A DNA stretch of 64,000 nt, from the NCBI RefSeq assembly GCF_030867095.1, contig NC_081824.1:253271956-253335955 (forward strand). The letters run 5' to 3'. A model generated the notes under the pieces. It ran no database searches. It was not told the origin of the DNA and was given only the letters and a program-made list of their open reading frames with translations. Position 1 is the stretch's first letter, and each line of letters begins with the position of its first letter. Shown here piece after piece: positions 46,535 through 57,899 of the stretch. The stretch is from Alligator mississippiensis (Eukaryota; Chordata; Crocodylia; Alligatoridae). Both the position numbers and the translations under genes were made by a program.

Positions 46535-46640
46535 ATAGTTTAGCGATTCGTGTACTCTCCAAGGAAACCAGGGGACCTGGGTTCTGAGCCCCCTCATTCA
46601 GAGGACATTTGCTCCTGTGTCTGACTTCCTACCGTATGAC
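46535..46640 (+). mobile_element. Possible tRNA-derived SINE fragment
   Basis: 'gtttagcgattcgtgtactc', then 'ggggacctgggttctgagcc', gives a tRNA-like head and a B-box-like GGTTCTGAGCC. A second, weaker piece is at 46890-47030 ('ggtttgagcactgtgctggg'). Confidence 0.4.
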
Positions 46641-47099
46641 AGGCCAGCCATTATGAAGGCCCATTTCCAGCACTTTTGAAGATGGCCCCCTTGGAATCCA
46701 TAAGAGGCAAATACGTGGGGCCAGAAAACAAAGAGCAAGCCAGAGGCTGTGTGGTTCAGTAAAGTGGCTGCTGCCCTGAGAAAGAGAGATCCCTGGGTTC
46801 TCTGAGGGCTGGAAACTTTCTCACTGTGTTGCTCTGCATCCATTTTTTTCCCTAATGACTATATTAGTGGCCAGACAAGAGTTGAAATAGTGGTTGCCCT
46901 GTGACGTCATGGTTTGAGCACTGTGCTGGGAGGTTCAGAGACACCCAAGTTGAAGCCTCCTGTGTGCGTGAGAGGAATGCAGGGCCTCTCAAGTGACTGT
47001 CCTACTAATTACTAAGCTATGGGTGAGAGGGACCCATCCCCTCTTCCATTCCTGAGTCTAAGTTTGGTAGTCACTACTTTTGGCCAACACCATTTTCAG

Positions 47100-47506
47100 G
47101 CATAGCTGGATTAATGCATGGGCCAGATGGGCCTGGGGGCCTCTGCCTTGGTGTGGATGAAACTGGTGGCCAGGCCAGGCATGTGTGATGCAGCAGGCTG
47201 TGGCTGCTGGGCACCATTTGCTGTGCACCACTACAGCTGGACTGAGCTGTGATGGGGCAAGAGGCTGCCCCCAGAGCTCAGTCCACGCTGCATGTGCCCA
47301 GTAGACAGCATCTCCACACCCCTGGCACTGGCTCCAGCATTGACCTGTGGGTGGGGGTGGCTGCGGCTCCTGCTCTGGACCTGGTGAGCAGCACATCCCG
47401 CTCTGGCCACCGTTCCTGCTGAGCCACCCAGGGACGGAGCCTGCAGCTGCTGCGTAGGTTGGGGGGGGGGTGTGCTTAGGGCCCCAATGAATCTTAATCT
47501 ACCCCT
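47100..47506. mobile_element. hAT-type MITE with 8-bp TSD
   Basis: Flanks ATTTTCAG (47092-47099) and GTTTTCAG (47507-47514), 7 of 8 identical. Left 'gctggattaatgcatgggcc'; complement of right 'agattaagattcattggggc'. GC-rich core. Confidence 0.7.
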
Positions 47507-47514
47507 GTTTTCAG

Positions 47515-48975
47515 TCACCTAAGGATGCTGAAAGACATTCCATTAAAGGCACAATGGGATCTGACTCCCTGATCCCAACCATCACACCACCTACTGTGCC
47601 ACACATGCATGACAGGAAGTGCAATTGTGGGATTGGGGATCAGATAGTTATTGTGTCCTATTGCCAGTACAGGAGGAGAATCATGATCCTGGGCTCCCCA
47701 TACACCATCAAGTAGCAAGCCAGTGCCTAGTGTATCTGTGGTGGAAGCACCAGTCTGCTGCTCAGCACTCACAATCTGAGTGCACAGGAGCCTTGAAGGC
47801 TGGGAACACAGTCAGCAGGCTGGCAGTCCCAAGGCAGGCAGCCTCAGTCAGCTGGTCAGCACTGACAACCCCAGGAGCACACCAGCCACATGTTCAACTG
47901 AAGGAGTGACGGAAATCAGCCACAAAAGGATCACATCTATTTTGTGTAAAAATGTTGTTGTTTATTCCCTGTTCTAGTGCATGGTTTGTTACATGAATGT
48001 ATGGCCAAGTTACTACTTAAGACATGATTAACTGGTTAATCGCATCTTAACTGTAACATCTGCCAGGGGCCTAAGGCAGCTATGTGTCCACAAAGGGCAC
48101 ACGTACTGGCCTCCACTACTACTATGCTTGTTCAGTCTGTGCAATTATGTCATTGTGCATAACCATTCTTGTGTGCTGAGCTATGTAGCCAGGAACATCA
48201 TTCCAGCAATGCATATTTGGCACTTAGATGACTAGAGATGCAATGTAGATGGCTGCATCTGGACACTTAGATGACCAGAAAGGGCAAGGTATGCCCCCCT
48301 AAGTCTCTATTTTTGCATTTCGTTCTTTCCTTCTTGCCTAGTGCCCCTCTCCATTCTCACTCTCTAGGACTGTAGTGGCACCTCACTGCTATTTCAGAGA
48401 CTTGAGATGGAGCCTAACTTTGGACATCTACATAAAGCTACCCCCAGATAACCCAGCAGTATCTGATCAGCCATGCTGAGGAGTCAAAGGCAGATGGATG
48501 TGGTGCCAGCCATATTGCTCCCTTGTGTGCCATTGGCTACAGAAACTGGTGTGATGGAGCAAAGCTAGTCTAATGGGTTGCAAGGCTGGGGTGAAACCTT
48601 GACCTTTCTGGATTTTATCTTTTTGACTATTGTCATCTCTTTTGCTGAAAAATTCATACGGAGGAAGCATTACTTTCACAGACAAAAGTCCCCATCACTC
48701 TATCCCCCTCTCCCAATCTGCTTCTCTTTTCGAATTTTTTCCTTCCTCCCTCCCTCCCTCTGGTGGTGACATGTATACTGTTCTGTTCTCAGCACACTGT
48801 ATAGGGGTCTACCAAACTCAAGGAGGCAGCCTGCTAATTTCTGTGCGCAGATCCTGGGGCTGGCTGCTATTTTCATGGGCTGATTGTGGCAGGGCCCCCA
48901 CACACCTATGGCCATGGGGCCCCAGCAGTCCTGGCCCTCCAGATTTCCAGATGGCACAAAACCACAGGTTAATTG
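47515..48975. other. No recognisable feature
   Basis: No gene or assigned repeat. A ctccctccctccctc tract at about 48744. Confidence 0.4.
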
Positions 48976-48978
48976 CTT

Positions 48979-49056
48979 AATAATGTTTCCCTTAATGGCT
49001 TCTTCCAGCTTAATCAGGGGATTAAGCCCATGGAAGCCATTAAGGAAAACATTATT
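48979..49056. repeat. 78-bp hairpin with 37-nt arms
   Basis: The left arm (48979-49015) and the complement of the right arm (49020-49056) are the same length. They agree at the outer 24 positions but one and at the inner 8 positions, with a mismatched island between. The loop is AGGG. Its architecture matches tiny MITEs and pre-miRNA-like folds. Confidence 0.85.
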
Positions 49057-49217
49057 CAAGGAATCTAAGCATTTCATTAAACTCTAAACTGAAATGTCTT
49101 ATGAAATTAAAACTATACACAACATGAATTGTAACTAATACCATCACTATACACTTTATTAAAGGACATTGTAAAAAAGAGTTTACTCAATGCTAACCTT
49201 GAGACACGAAATTCATA

Positions 49218-50951
49218 TTAACTGTTAAATGCTAGCATGCTGCATCCAGTGGCAGTAGCTGCAGATATTTTATCTTTCTGTGGGGTGAACCCTTGTCCAT
49301 ACACTTTGGTGGCATGCTCAGCGCCCACTGAGTTCATTGGAATGGTGAGGCAGCATCTTGCCAGGGCATAGAGATATGGAAACCAGTCACAGAGTCCCAG
49401 AACACAGGCACAGGCACCTGGCACTCTTTGACATAGTCCACGTAAGCAGCATGTTCCTTGTCATGCTCTTTTCCCCCATCCAGGGATTGCTTTCAGCAGC
49501 TGAGGGTCACAACTCAGAACAGGCACCTGGTTTGGATTCAAAATGCAAACAGCACTAAGGAAGGAGGCAGCTGGTTGTCTGAACTGATGGCAGTGACGGG
49601 CAGCACCTGTAGTATTGGTTCAGCTTCACAGTTATTGCCTGAAACAGGTCCCTTCTCCACTAGTTTTCACAAAGACAGCTTGACAGTTCTCATGATGCTC
49701 TGTCTTTGACCCAGCTTATCAAATCCATCAGCTTGTTCTGTGCATGGCAGATCACAGTCTGCCAGCCTTCAAACCACATTAGAAGCTCCATAAACTGGGT
49801 GGCATTTTCAGCCACAAGCATCACATGAACTTGAATGTCACCTCATCTTAAGAAACTGCAAAGCTTAAGCATTCACTGTGTTCTGGGTGTGATTTCCAGC
49901 TCCTTGCTCACAAACTGCTGGTAGTACTGCATATGCTTGGCACTGTAACGGACCACGTTAAACCACAAATCCTACCTTGTGAGTGCTGGCTCCGGTGGCA
50001 GCAACACAGTGGCATGCGAGTCTCCACTTTGATTCGCAATGGACTACTTGTACCAGACCTTACAGACTGGACAGTGTTTGAAGGCTTTCTTGAAGGAGGA
50101 CACCAGGCTATCCACATCAGGGAACTGCACGTACCAGATGCTACTTACTAAAGACAGAATGCATACATTGCAGGTGACAAATTGTGTTGGGCACATCACT
50201 TCTTGGAGCACATCAGAGAAAGCCTTGCACATATACATGGCATTGTTGGATAGAAATGGTGAGACCTCATTAAATTCTAAGCCATAGTTGACAATTACCT
50301 TCGCCATGGCCTGAGACATGGTAGAAAAATTGACAGACATGAAGTGGACTGGCTCTGTTTGAAACATAGGCAGGTCCTGGTCTGTCCAACTCCCTGGTAC
50401 AAAAAAAAATGTGCAATATGTGAGGGTCCATGGCTTCATCAGCCGCAATGGAGAAGGATTCATACTCTGCCACTGCAGACTTTGTGGACTGTACATGCAA
50501 AGCAATTATAGCAGGGTGACATTGTTGGTGAAGCTTGTTGGCATACAGAAAACTCTCAGTATTTGGCATGTTTTGGTTTGGCATGTTTTGGTTCACCCTT
50601 AACGTAAGACGATCAAGTTTCTCCAGTAGGATATCTGCAATTGCAAAGGCCTCCACAAGGGAAAATGGCACCTCTCACCTTGCCAAGCTGCTTTCTGTGG
50701 TCCTTTTAAAGAGGGAGGACTCAGTCACTTGCCTCTTGCTCTGACCTTCAGCCTCTGCAGCAGCCTTTCACTTCATGTGCACCTTGATATATACTGGCTG
50801 TCCTCAGCACATCCACAGTCACACTGCAGGCAGTACAGAACAGTCTGCCTCCATCTGTGTTGAAGGTCTTTGCAGGATACTGCCTTACAGGGTCCAGAGC
50901 TGAAATGTATTTGGCCCTCTTGGAGGATTTATTCTCAGTGGTCATGCTCAA
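49218..50951 (-). pseudogene. hAT transposase (BED finger), decayed
   Basis: Reading 3' to 5' on the + strand. A CGBP1-like BED finger with YPAKTFNTDGGRLFCTACSVTV (50.95-50.75 kb) is followed by FSLVEAFAIADILLEKLDRL, HVQSTKSAVAEYESFSIAADEA with the RNase H-like first acidic residues (about 50.46 kb), and VNFSTMSQAMAKVIVNYGLEF, SPFLSNNAMYMCKAFSDVLQ, then FKKAFKHCPVCK (about 50.08 kb). A decayed middle has RYSAKHMQYYQQFVS. The hAT dimerisation tail IPMNSVGAEHATKVYGQ lies at about 49.32 kb. The total of about 575 codons is near the family length. Multiple stops and frameshifts show that it is dead. No introns, consistent with a DNA transposon or a domesticated-type gene copy. Confidence 0.85.
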
Positions 50952-51290
50952 TCTTCCTCAGGCTGCAACATGTTATAGCAGCATGCTTCTGGCTGCTTAA
51001 ACTTAAAACATAGCACCAAAACTCTCTCACTTCCCCGACTGGCCCCAGACTGGCTTCTGTACTGAGCCTCTCCCCCTTCTCTCTCCCCCCGCATGCCCCT
51101 GCCCCACAATGCTTCAGGACTACAGGGCTTCCCATCCTTTCTCTACTTGCCAGTAAGTTTTTGTTTTGTTTTGTTTTTGTTTTTAGTGAGCCTGACAAAA
51201 TTAGAGTCCTCCATTTTTTTGAAGAGCTCACCTGATTATGTATTTTCTGCAAAAACATGAAATTGTGATTTTGGTAGGTCCCTAACTATA
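50952..51290 (-). mobile_element. 5' flank of the hAT element
   Basis: Upstream of the transposase the minus strand begins 'tagggacctaccaaaatcac' at about 51284, a plausible hAT terminus. I could not find its partner beyond 49.2 kb, so the element's 3' end may be lost. Confidence 0.4.
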
Positions 51291-51635
51291 GCAATGAGCA
51301 AGAACATGAGTGACTAGTATCCTTCATACTTTTTTACTTTCATTGCTTCAGATGCTTAGAAAACACCTGAGGGTCCAGGGTGTGTAACTGCCAAAAACCC
51401 TGGGTTGGGGAAGGGAGCCACAGCCATCCCATGTTTTGCAAAAACATTACCTGTGGTCCTGGTCATCTATTCATGCAAGTATTACCGTATCACCTTAATA
51501 ACCAAGAGCCTCAGCATGAGTAGATCTCTCTTCCTAATACCCCAAGAGGCAGGTTAGTGGTGTTATTTCAGTTCACATAATTGCACAAATTCCTCTAGGA
51601 AGCTTACACTAGAGCTGTGCAGTGTAGTTAGCTAC

Positions 51636-52602
51636 TGGAGCTGTTCGAAGCTTCGGGTCCTGATTCAATTTGGAGGAGATCCGGCCCGATTTGGTGGCTG
51701 AATCTCTGAATCTGAATCGAATCAGGGGACCAATTAAAAGGTCAGAATCGATTTGAAGCTCTCTGAATCTTTGGAAAAGATTCAGAGAGCTTCGATGATT
51801 CAGACAGTCCCCGGTGGCTGCAGCAGGGAGCTGCAGCTGGACTTGGAGCTGGTAAGGAGGGGGCCGGGGAGGGGGGGGCTAGGGGGGTGCTTTAAAAAAA
51901 AGCCCAGACTCAGCGGGTGCTGCTGGGCGGGGGGGTGGGGTGATCCTCACTGCCCCCCACTGCATGGGGGGTTCTGCCACAAGCCCCCCCGGCCTCCGCC
52001 TCATGCCCCCAGCCTGCCCCCATGGCTGCCCCGCCTGCCCCAGCTCCGGCTCTTTAAGAAAAAAAACAAACAAGAAAAACCCTGGGACTCACCGTTCCTG
52101 CAATGGCCTTGGGGTTTTGAGGAGCTTGTGCAGAGCCCTCCATGTGGCATGGGGCAGCGGAGGGCAGCGGGGATCACCACCCGCTGGGCAGGAACAGTGA
52201 GTGAGGAGTTTTTTTGTTTTTTTTTCTTAAAGGGTTGGAGCTGGGGCGGGTGGGGCAGCCATGGGGCAGGGGCTGGGACAGTGGGGAGGAGTCAGGGGGC
52301 TCACGCAGAGCCCCCCATGCAGCAGAGGACAGTGGGGGGCAGCAGAGATAAACCCCCTGCCTGGTAGCACCCAGTGAGTTGGGGCTTTTTTTTCAGAGTG
52401 CTGGGAGCTGGGGCAGGCGAGGCAGCCATTGGGGAGTGGGTGGGGGATAGGCCTGGCTGATTTGGAGATTCGGCAGCCGCCAAATCTCCGGATCAGATTC
52501 AGCCGAATCAATTCGGGACAGTGATTTGAATCATCAAATCAAATCACTGTCCCCTGAACCAGCTGAATCTGAAGCAAATATTAGCCGCTTCGCACAGGCC
52601 TA
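51636..52602. mobile_element. Composite hAT element with TSD
   Basis: Flanks TTAGCTAC (51628-51635) and CTAGCTAC (52603-52610), 7 of 8 identical. Termini TGGAGCTGTTCGAAGC and complement TAGGCCTGTGCGAAGC. The arms are rich in gaatc/gattc motifs. The GC-rich core has copies in opposite orientation: a unit ending 'gctctttaagaaaaaa' near 52040-52060 faces 'cttaaagggttggagctggg' near 52226-52246. Confidence 0.85.
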
Positions 52603-52754
52603 CTAGCTACTTCCTTTACTCTTTCCATTATGTGTTACTCACAGGTGAAAAATGGGCAGAGAGGTGTGTGTGTGTGTATCTTATGCTGGTGAATTGCAGC
52701 AAGATGAGCACCTGGTAAGTAATGCTTTAAACACAACTTAGATAAGGACTTTCT

Positions 52755-53029
52755 GGGTGCCTATACACATGATCCAATGCATTCTAATTAGAACCCTCTA
52801 GCATTGCCACAGTGTCACATGTATAAGCCCCCAAGGGTTTAAAAATGGCCACTGGGGCACTTTAACAAAAGTTCATTAAATGAGTTTTAGTTAGCATCTC
52901 GTGGCCATTTTTAAATGTGTTGGAGGTTAATACACATGATGCTACAGCATTTTAGTTAGAGCAGCTCTCCAGGAACCACTCTAATTAAAACGTCCCCTCC
53001 CCACCATTCCCAAATGTGTATAGTCACCC
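52755..53029. mobile_element. Palindromic MITE
   Basis: Termini GGGTGCCTATACACATG and complement GGGTGACTATACACATTT. The interior repeats the fold: 'ctaattagaaccctctagca' and 'aaaaatggccactggg' face 'cgtggccatttttaaatgtg' and 'gctacagcattttagttaga'. A TCT follows the right end and precedes the left end (ttct/tctg), a possible 3-bp duplication. Confidence 0.75.
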
Positions 53030-54845
53030 TCTGATTTTCACATCCTGTGCCCTGAGCCTGGTTAACCAGGACACTAGCAAAACATGGATTTCTTGTCTCC
53101 ACAGAGGGGTCAATACTGTTTGACAACACATGTTCTAACATAACTTGTGTAGTGGACCATCCCTCAGGGAAAATGTAGGTAAATTTAAGATTTAAAAAAA
53201 GCTACAATTTTCATGTTGAATCATCATGCATAAATATTTCCCTCCTCACTGTGAAATTAGTACTAAAACAAGTTAAAAAAAATGTACTGCCAATAATGTT
53301 ATTTCTCAGACATAAAGCTGTTTCTAGCAGGAATCTTATGCCTGTTTGTCTCAGCCAAAAACTTCGGTTTCATAAGCAATTAAGCCTCCCCCCCCAACCA
53401 AATACTGCAAGTCTACACTATATAAAAAGGAGCAGGCTTCTGTGAAATCATCTTGTAACACAGCTGGAAGGTGATGCAGATTTTCCATACTGCCCTGTTC
53501 ATAGCTATGACTGTATAGGGACCAATGAACTGAGACAATATTTTAATCTCCAGCTATAAAACACTTTGCAAGTTGAATCTATATAAGGCAGATGTGTACT
53601 CTGGTTGGTAAGATAGGCTCTAAATCTATGAGGCAACATATAAATAATCGATGTAATTATTATACTGAGTGTATTGTATGCAAGCACTGAAATGTGAAAA
53701 GACATCTGCAAAACTGAAATGTAGAACTGAAGGGGGAAAAAAAGCACTCTCTTACTTCCTATGGTAATTTAGAGCACCCAAACCAGGCTCATGAGAAAAA
53801 ATGTGTTTGTGCCTTTTTATATGTATCGTACAAAAATAAATCTGTCAGTTTTCTTCAAAATAGTTTTCCATGTTATTTTTTTATATTCGAAATTCGGGCC
53901 TTTCTATCTTGTTCTTATTGAAAGACTTCATGGAAACTGGAAAATTGGCAACATTTTGATGTCAGAGATAACATACCGATAATAGTGGATCCTAATTTTA
54001 ATTGAAATGGGATTCATTTCTTTTCATATTAACATGGATTTTGTTTGTTTATGTTAACATCTTTTTACCTCAAATGCCTAAGAACTGCTTAGGGGAAAAA
54101 GATAACTTTGTTAAAGATTCAACAACCTCCAGCCTCTGAATTCAGAGCTGAAGAAGCTCTCAGGTTATATCTGAGACTCTCAGTGGGACTCCCAATGAAA
54201 CCAGGGAAGATTGGGCTGGGGGTGGGAGGGGAGGGAAGAAGCAATTAAAAGACAAAACCCTAAACTCTTTAGGCCCTCTTTACTAACTATAAAGAAACAA
54301 GAATGCAAATTCCCTTTTTGTTCTTTGCAGGTCACCTTTAAAAAATAAATCCCAATTTATTATTCTATTATTTGAAATTAATCTTCCCTGGTCCCATCGG
54401 GTTTAGAAGACTGAGCAGGCTGCTATGCCTGGAGCTAGCCAAATAATTTTTCAGTTAAGAGGCTATTACTTGAACCCCCCCAGGCAATTCATTCTGGGTG
54501 TGACTGGGCGCATAATCCCCTCACACTTATCATTTAATTATTTCAAAGTATGCTATAAACACAGCTAAGCTCTCCTGAGTGTATCTCTGTTGGAACATTC
54601 TGAGAATCACTTAATTATAATTTCCAGAAGTCAGCTCTGCCACAGGATGACACTGCAAGTGTTGTGATCACAAAGCCTTTTGAGTATCCATTAGTATGCT
54701 GTGTACCACAAGATCTGAACCAACGCAATAGGTGCATTGATTCTAGGCTAGAGCTGGTCCAAAAATGTCCACGTGACCAGATTTCCATGGAAATATGCGA
54801 TCTGGATGCAATCAAAACCCCTGTTGTGACATAGTGATCAAAATA
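53030..54845. other. AT-rich interval without recognised features
   Basis: No repeats assigned and no gene. It is one of the longer stretches with no obvious transposon. Confidence 0.4.
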
Positions 54846-54849
54846 TATT

Positions 54850-55435
54850 GACTTTTATATTCTAACTAGCCAACTGCCCATCAACAATGATGAAGGGGTG
54901 CGTAGGCAGGGACAGAGCACTGCCACTCACCGGCCTGCACTTCCGCCACTTTGCCTTCAGCCCCATGCACCCACCAGCCCCCCACTACTCCACCCCGTGG
55001 AGCCACCACCTCCCAAGTGTGGGACTGGGGTTAAACCCCCTCTCCCCCAGCTCCACTCCCTCCCTCCTACCTGTTCTCAGGGCCCATTGGCAGGGTGCCC
55101 CCACTGTGCACCCCTTTCCCCCCTTCCCACTTTCCTCTTCCCCACCACCTCCCCCTCCCTGCTGGCTTTTGTCAGGGCCTGGTGGCAAGGCCAGTGCTGC
55201 TGCTGCCTCCAGGGAGCAGGGCCAGGGTGGGAGGGGCATGGCCAGCAGCTCTGGCCTCACCCCCCTGCTCCATCAGCTCCATTGCCGCCATCATAGTGGC
55301 ACTCCGCTGCACTGCTGCCTCCTGTTTGGAATGCTCTTGGAACACTCTGATTGGTTGTTTCAGATAACCAATCAGAGTGTAAATAAAGTGTTATGGACAG
55401 ACAGACAGGCTAAGGCTTTTATAATATTACAATAA
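54850..55435. mobile_element. Unclassified element with terminal hairpin
   Basis: GC-rich body between 'ttctaactagccaactgccc' and 'cagacaggctaaggctttta'. Near the right end a 15-bp perfect inverted repeat ACACTCTGATTGGTT-like (with CCAAT boxes) lies at about 55340-55379. A hairpin followed by CTAA is reminiscent of Helitron ends, but spacing and flanks do not fit well. Confidence 0.4.
55340..55379. repeat. Perfect inverted repeat with CCAAT boxes
   Basis: CACTCTGATTGGTT and AACCAATCAGAGTG separated by about 11 bases. It would form a stable cruciform/hairpin. Confidence 0.9.
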
Positions 55436-57515
55436 GATTTTACTCAAATTCAAAAATAAATGTTTTGGTGTTATGAAAAAATGTCATTCGGATTATTTTT
55501 TTAAAATGAAATTCCATAATTTTGTTTCATGAGAAATTTCAGAAGTATGATCTTTTGTTCCAGCGTGTAATGAAAAAAAACGAAGAATTAAATTTCACTT
55601 GAAACATGAATTCTGGGTTCTAAGCAGCTGTATTCTGGACACCAACCTGTGCTAAGTCCTCGATAGATATTGACCCACATCCATCAAGAAAAAGAGGACA
55701 CTTACTCAAGCGGACAAGAAGAAAAAAAAAAGGTGAAAATATTCTAGCTCCTTTTCTTAGAGGCTAGTTAAAAAAGGAGATATAGAGAGTTTTCAAGGTA
55801 GGTTCCAAGTGCTTGGTCCAAACATAGATTTTCACACGCTATTTCATTCAGTGTCAGCAGACAGTAAGAAGTGAAGACTTTGATTTTCACACTGGGCTCC
55901 TAGCTCAACAAAGGAGTTATATTTACCCCCAGTTTGACCACGGTTAGTTCAACCAAGAACCTAATTGAAGCCAAACTCACGGTTAGTGTACTGAAATGGA
56001 GTGAGCACCCCACTGTCCCAAGCTGAGGGGGAAGCAGTTGGAAAGCCAAGTTCTTCCAAAGCAGTGACAGGATAAGGCACCTGCCCTCTGCTTTGTAGTA
56101 TAAGGGCAGTGGTGGTGTCGACTTCAATGTCCCTTGTTACATTAATTCTTGACCAAAACTAATTTAAGGGCTTTTAAACATTAGGGAATCATATTTATGC
56201 GGCTTGAACAGACATACAGAGAAAAGTTAGCAAAGGAATAGAACTGGAAAGACTTCCTGGGACACCTATCCTCCTACTATAGCATGAAGCACATGACTGT
56301 ACAAGAAAGGAAATGAACCCTCATCATAAGAGTGGCTAACTTCACCACATTGGGGTGCAAACCCACCAGCACTGGGAAATGGTGCTTTATACCACAATCC
56401 AGTTTACCAGTTTCTGCTACAACACACCATGGCCTTTTTAATCTAGAAAGATCTAGTAGCAAAGCTGTGTATCATTAGGGAATGAAGAAATCTGGCACTT
56501 GCCATTTGCAGAGGCAGAGTCAATGAGAGTATGGAGGGTATGGAGTTGCCATGGCTTTCTAGAGGCTGAGGGTCTGTGGATACAAGGCTATTTAACATGT
56601 GCAGGCTACCTGTTTGGCTCCTTCACCATGCCACAGGGTATAAGGTACAATTTCGCTTGCATGCAATTTCGTTCTTTTCCTTAGTGACCATGTCAGAGCC
56701 ACGTGTGGGAAACAGCAATTCCAAAATGTAAATAACCTAAAAAGCCTCATGAACCTGTAGAGACAAGTATGCATTCAGTAGTGCTTGTGAGCAAGGAATA
56801 GAGTGTTAACTACATCAAGCAATGCAAAGTCTCCATGCACTAAAAGCCATCCAGGAGACACTATGAGTCAAGTGATTCATGAACACCAAGGAAAATAACA
56901 AGGAAGTGAGAGAGCACAGCATGCATGCATCTTCTAACAGGCTTCAGAGCATTACTGAGAACAAAATGGCTGCCATCTCTATGTACAGGTAGAGGTCTTG
57001 GCGATATAAAGGTAACATACACAGAAACAGCATGGACACCAGTAACATGGTTTCACTAAAAACTCTGCTTGACTTGTGCTCTCCAGCCTAGCAGTGAGCT
57101 GCTTCTTCTGGGTGCTTTTTGCCTGCACCTGATTTTGAGTCATTTTAATCCTTCATCCTAATTGCTAAAAGCCTCTAACCACACAGTGTGAAGGGCTTGT
57201 TACAAAGCCTGGGAAACATGTGTAATGGAAGTGCTCAGGGGCTAATAGCCATGCCTGCAAATCTTAAGAGCTGCAATATCTGAACTCAGAAATAGGACAT
57301 GCACTAAATTAGCAACAAGTATTACACTGAATATATCCTGTTCTGGCTGAAACACGATGTGCCTACAAAAAAACAGAGACCTTCCCAAGACAGCAGCAAG
57401 GCAAGAGAATATTCACTACTATGGAGCTGTTGTAAAGTCCATCAAATGAGTTATTTTTAACAGCAGTAAAAGGCTAATTAAAAGCCCTTTGTTTTATAAT
57501 ATGGTGATCACTGGT
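55436..57515. other. No recognisable feature
   Basis: No gene, RNA or assigned repeat. Confidence 0.4.
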
Positions 57516-57589
57516 GATGCGTAGGGGGTACACGTGCATGCACATGCACCCCCTGAGCCTGGTGATGCACCCCCTGCAAAAAGTGCCAT

Positions 57590-57870
57590 CAACGCTGCCA
57601 GTGGCACCTGTGGGCAGTCGCTGCTCACCACCCTCCCCCCTTGCCACCACCAGTGGCATCTGTGGGTGGTCCCCGATCACCACTGGCTGCTGCTGACACT
57701 GCTGGCAGCATCTGCGGGTAGTCACCGCCTGCCACTCAGTGCTTGCTGCCTCACCACTGACAGTGCCATGGCTGCCTGCAGGAGCTCACCACTTGCCGAC
57801 ACCACGCTCCCATCACCAACGGTGCCACTGCCACCTGTGGGAGCTCACCATACTCCCCAGCCTCCAGGGG
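57590..57870 (+). repeat. Minisatellite, about 65-70 bp units
   Basis: Four or five diverged units with gtggcacctgtgggcagtc / ggcatctgtgggtggtc / cagcatctgcgggtagtc / ccacctgtgggagctcacca and intervening gctcaccacc. ORFs are compositional. Confidence 0.8.
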
Positions 57871-57899
57871 CATGCGGCATTCATGATGGTGATTAGCAT

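Noticed and set aside
51753..52367. 204-residue + ORF
   Set aside because: Compositional ORF inside the GC-rich core of the composite hAT element; poly-Lys and poly-Pro runs come from A and C runs.
54887..55435. 182-residue + ORF
   Set aside because: Pro/His-rich translation of a C-rich repeat; overlapping ORFs in other frames and no domain.
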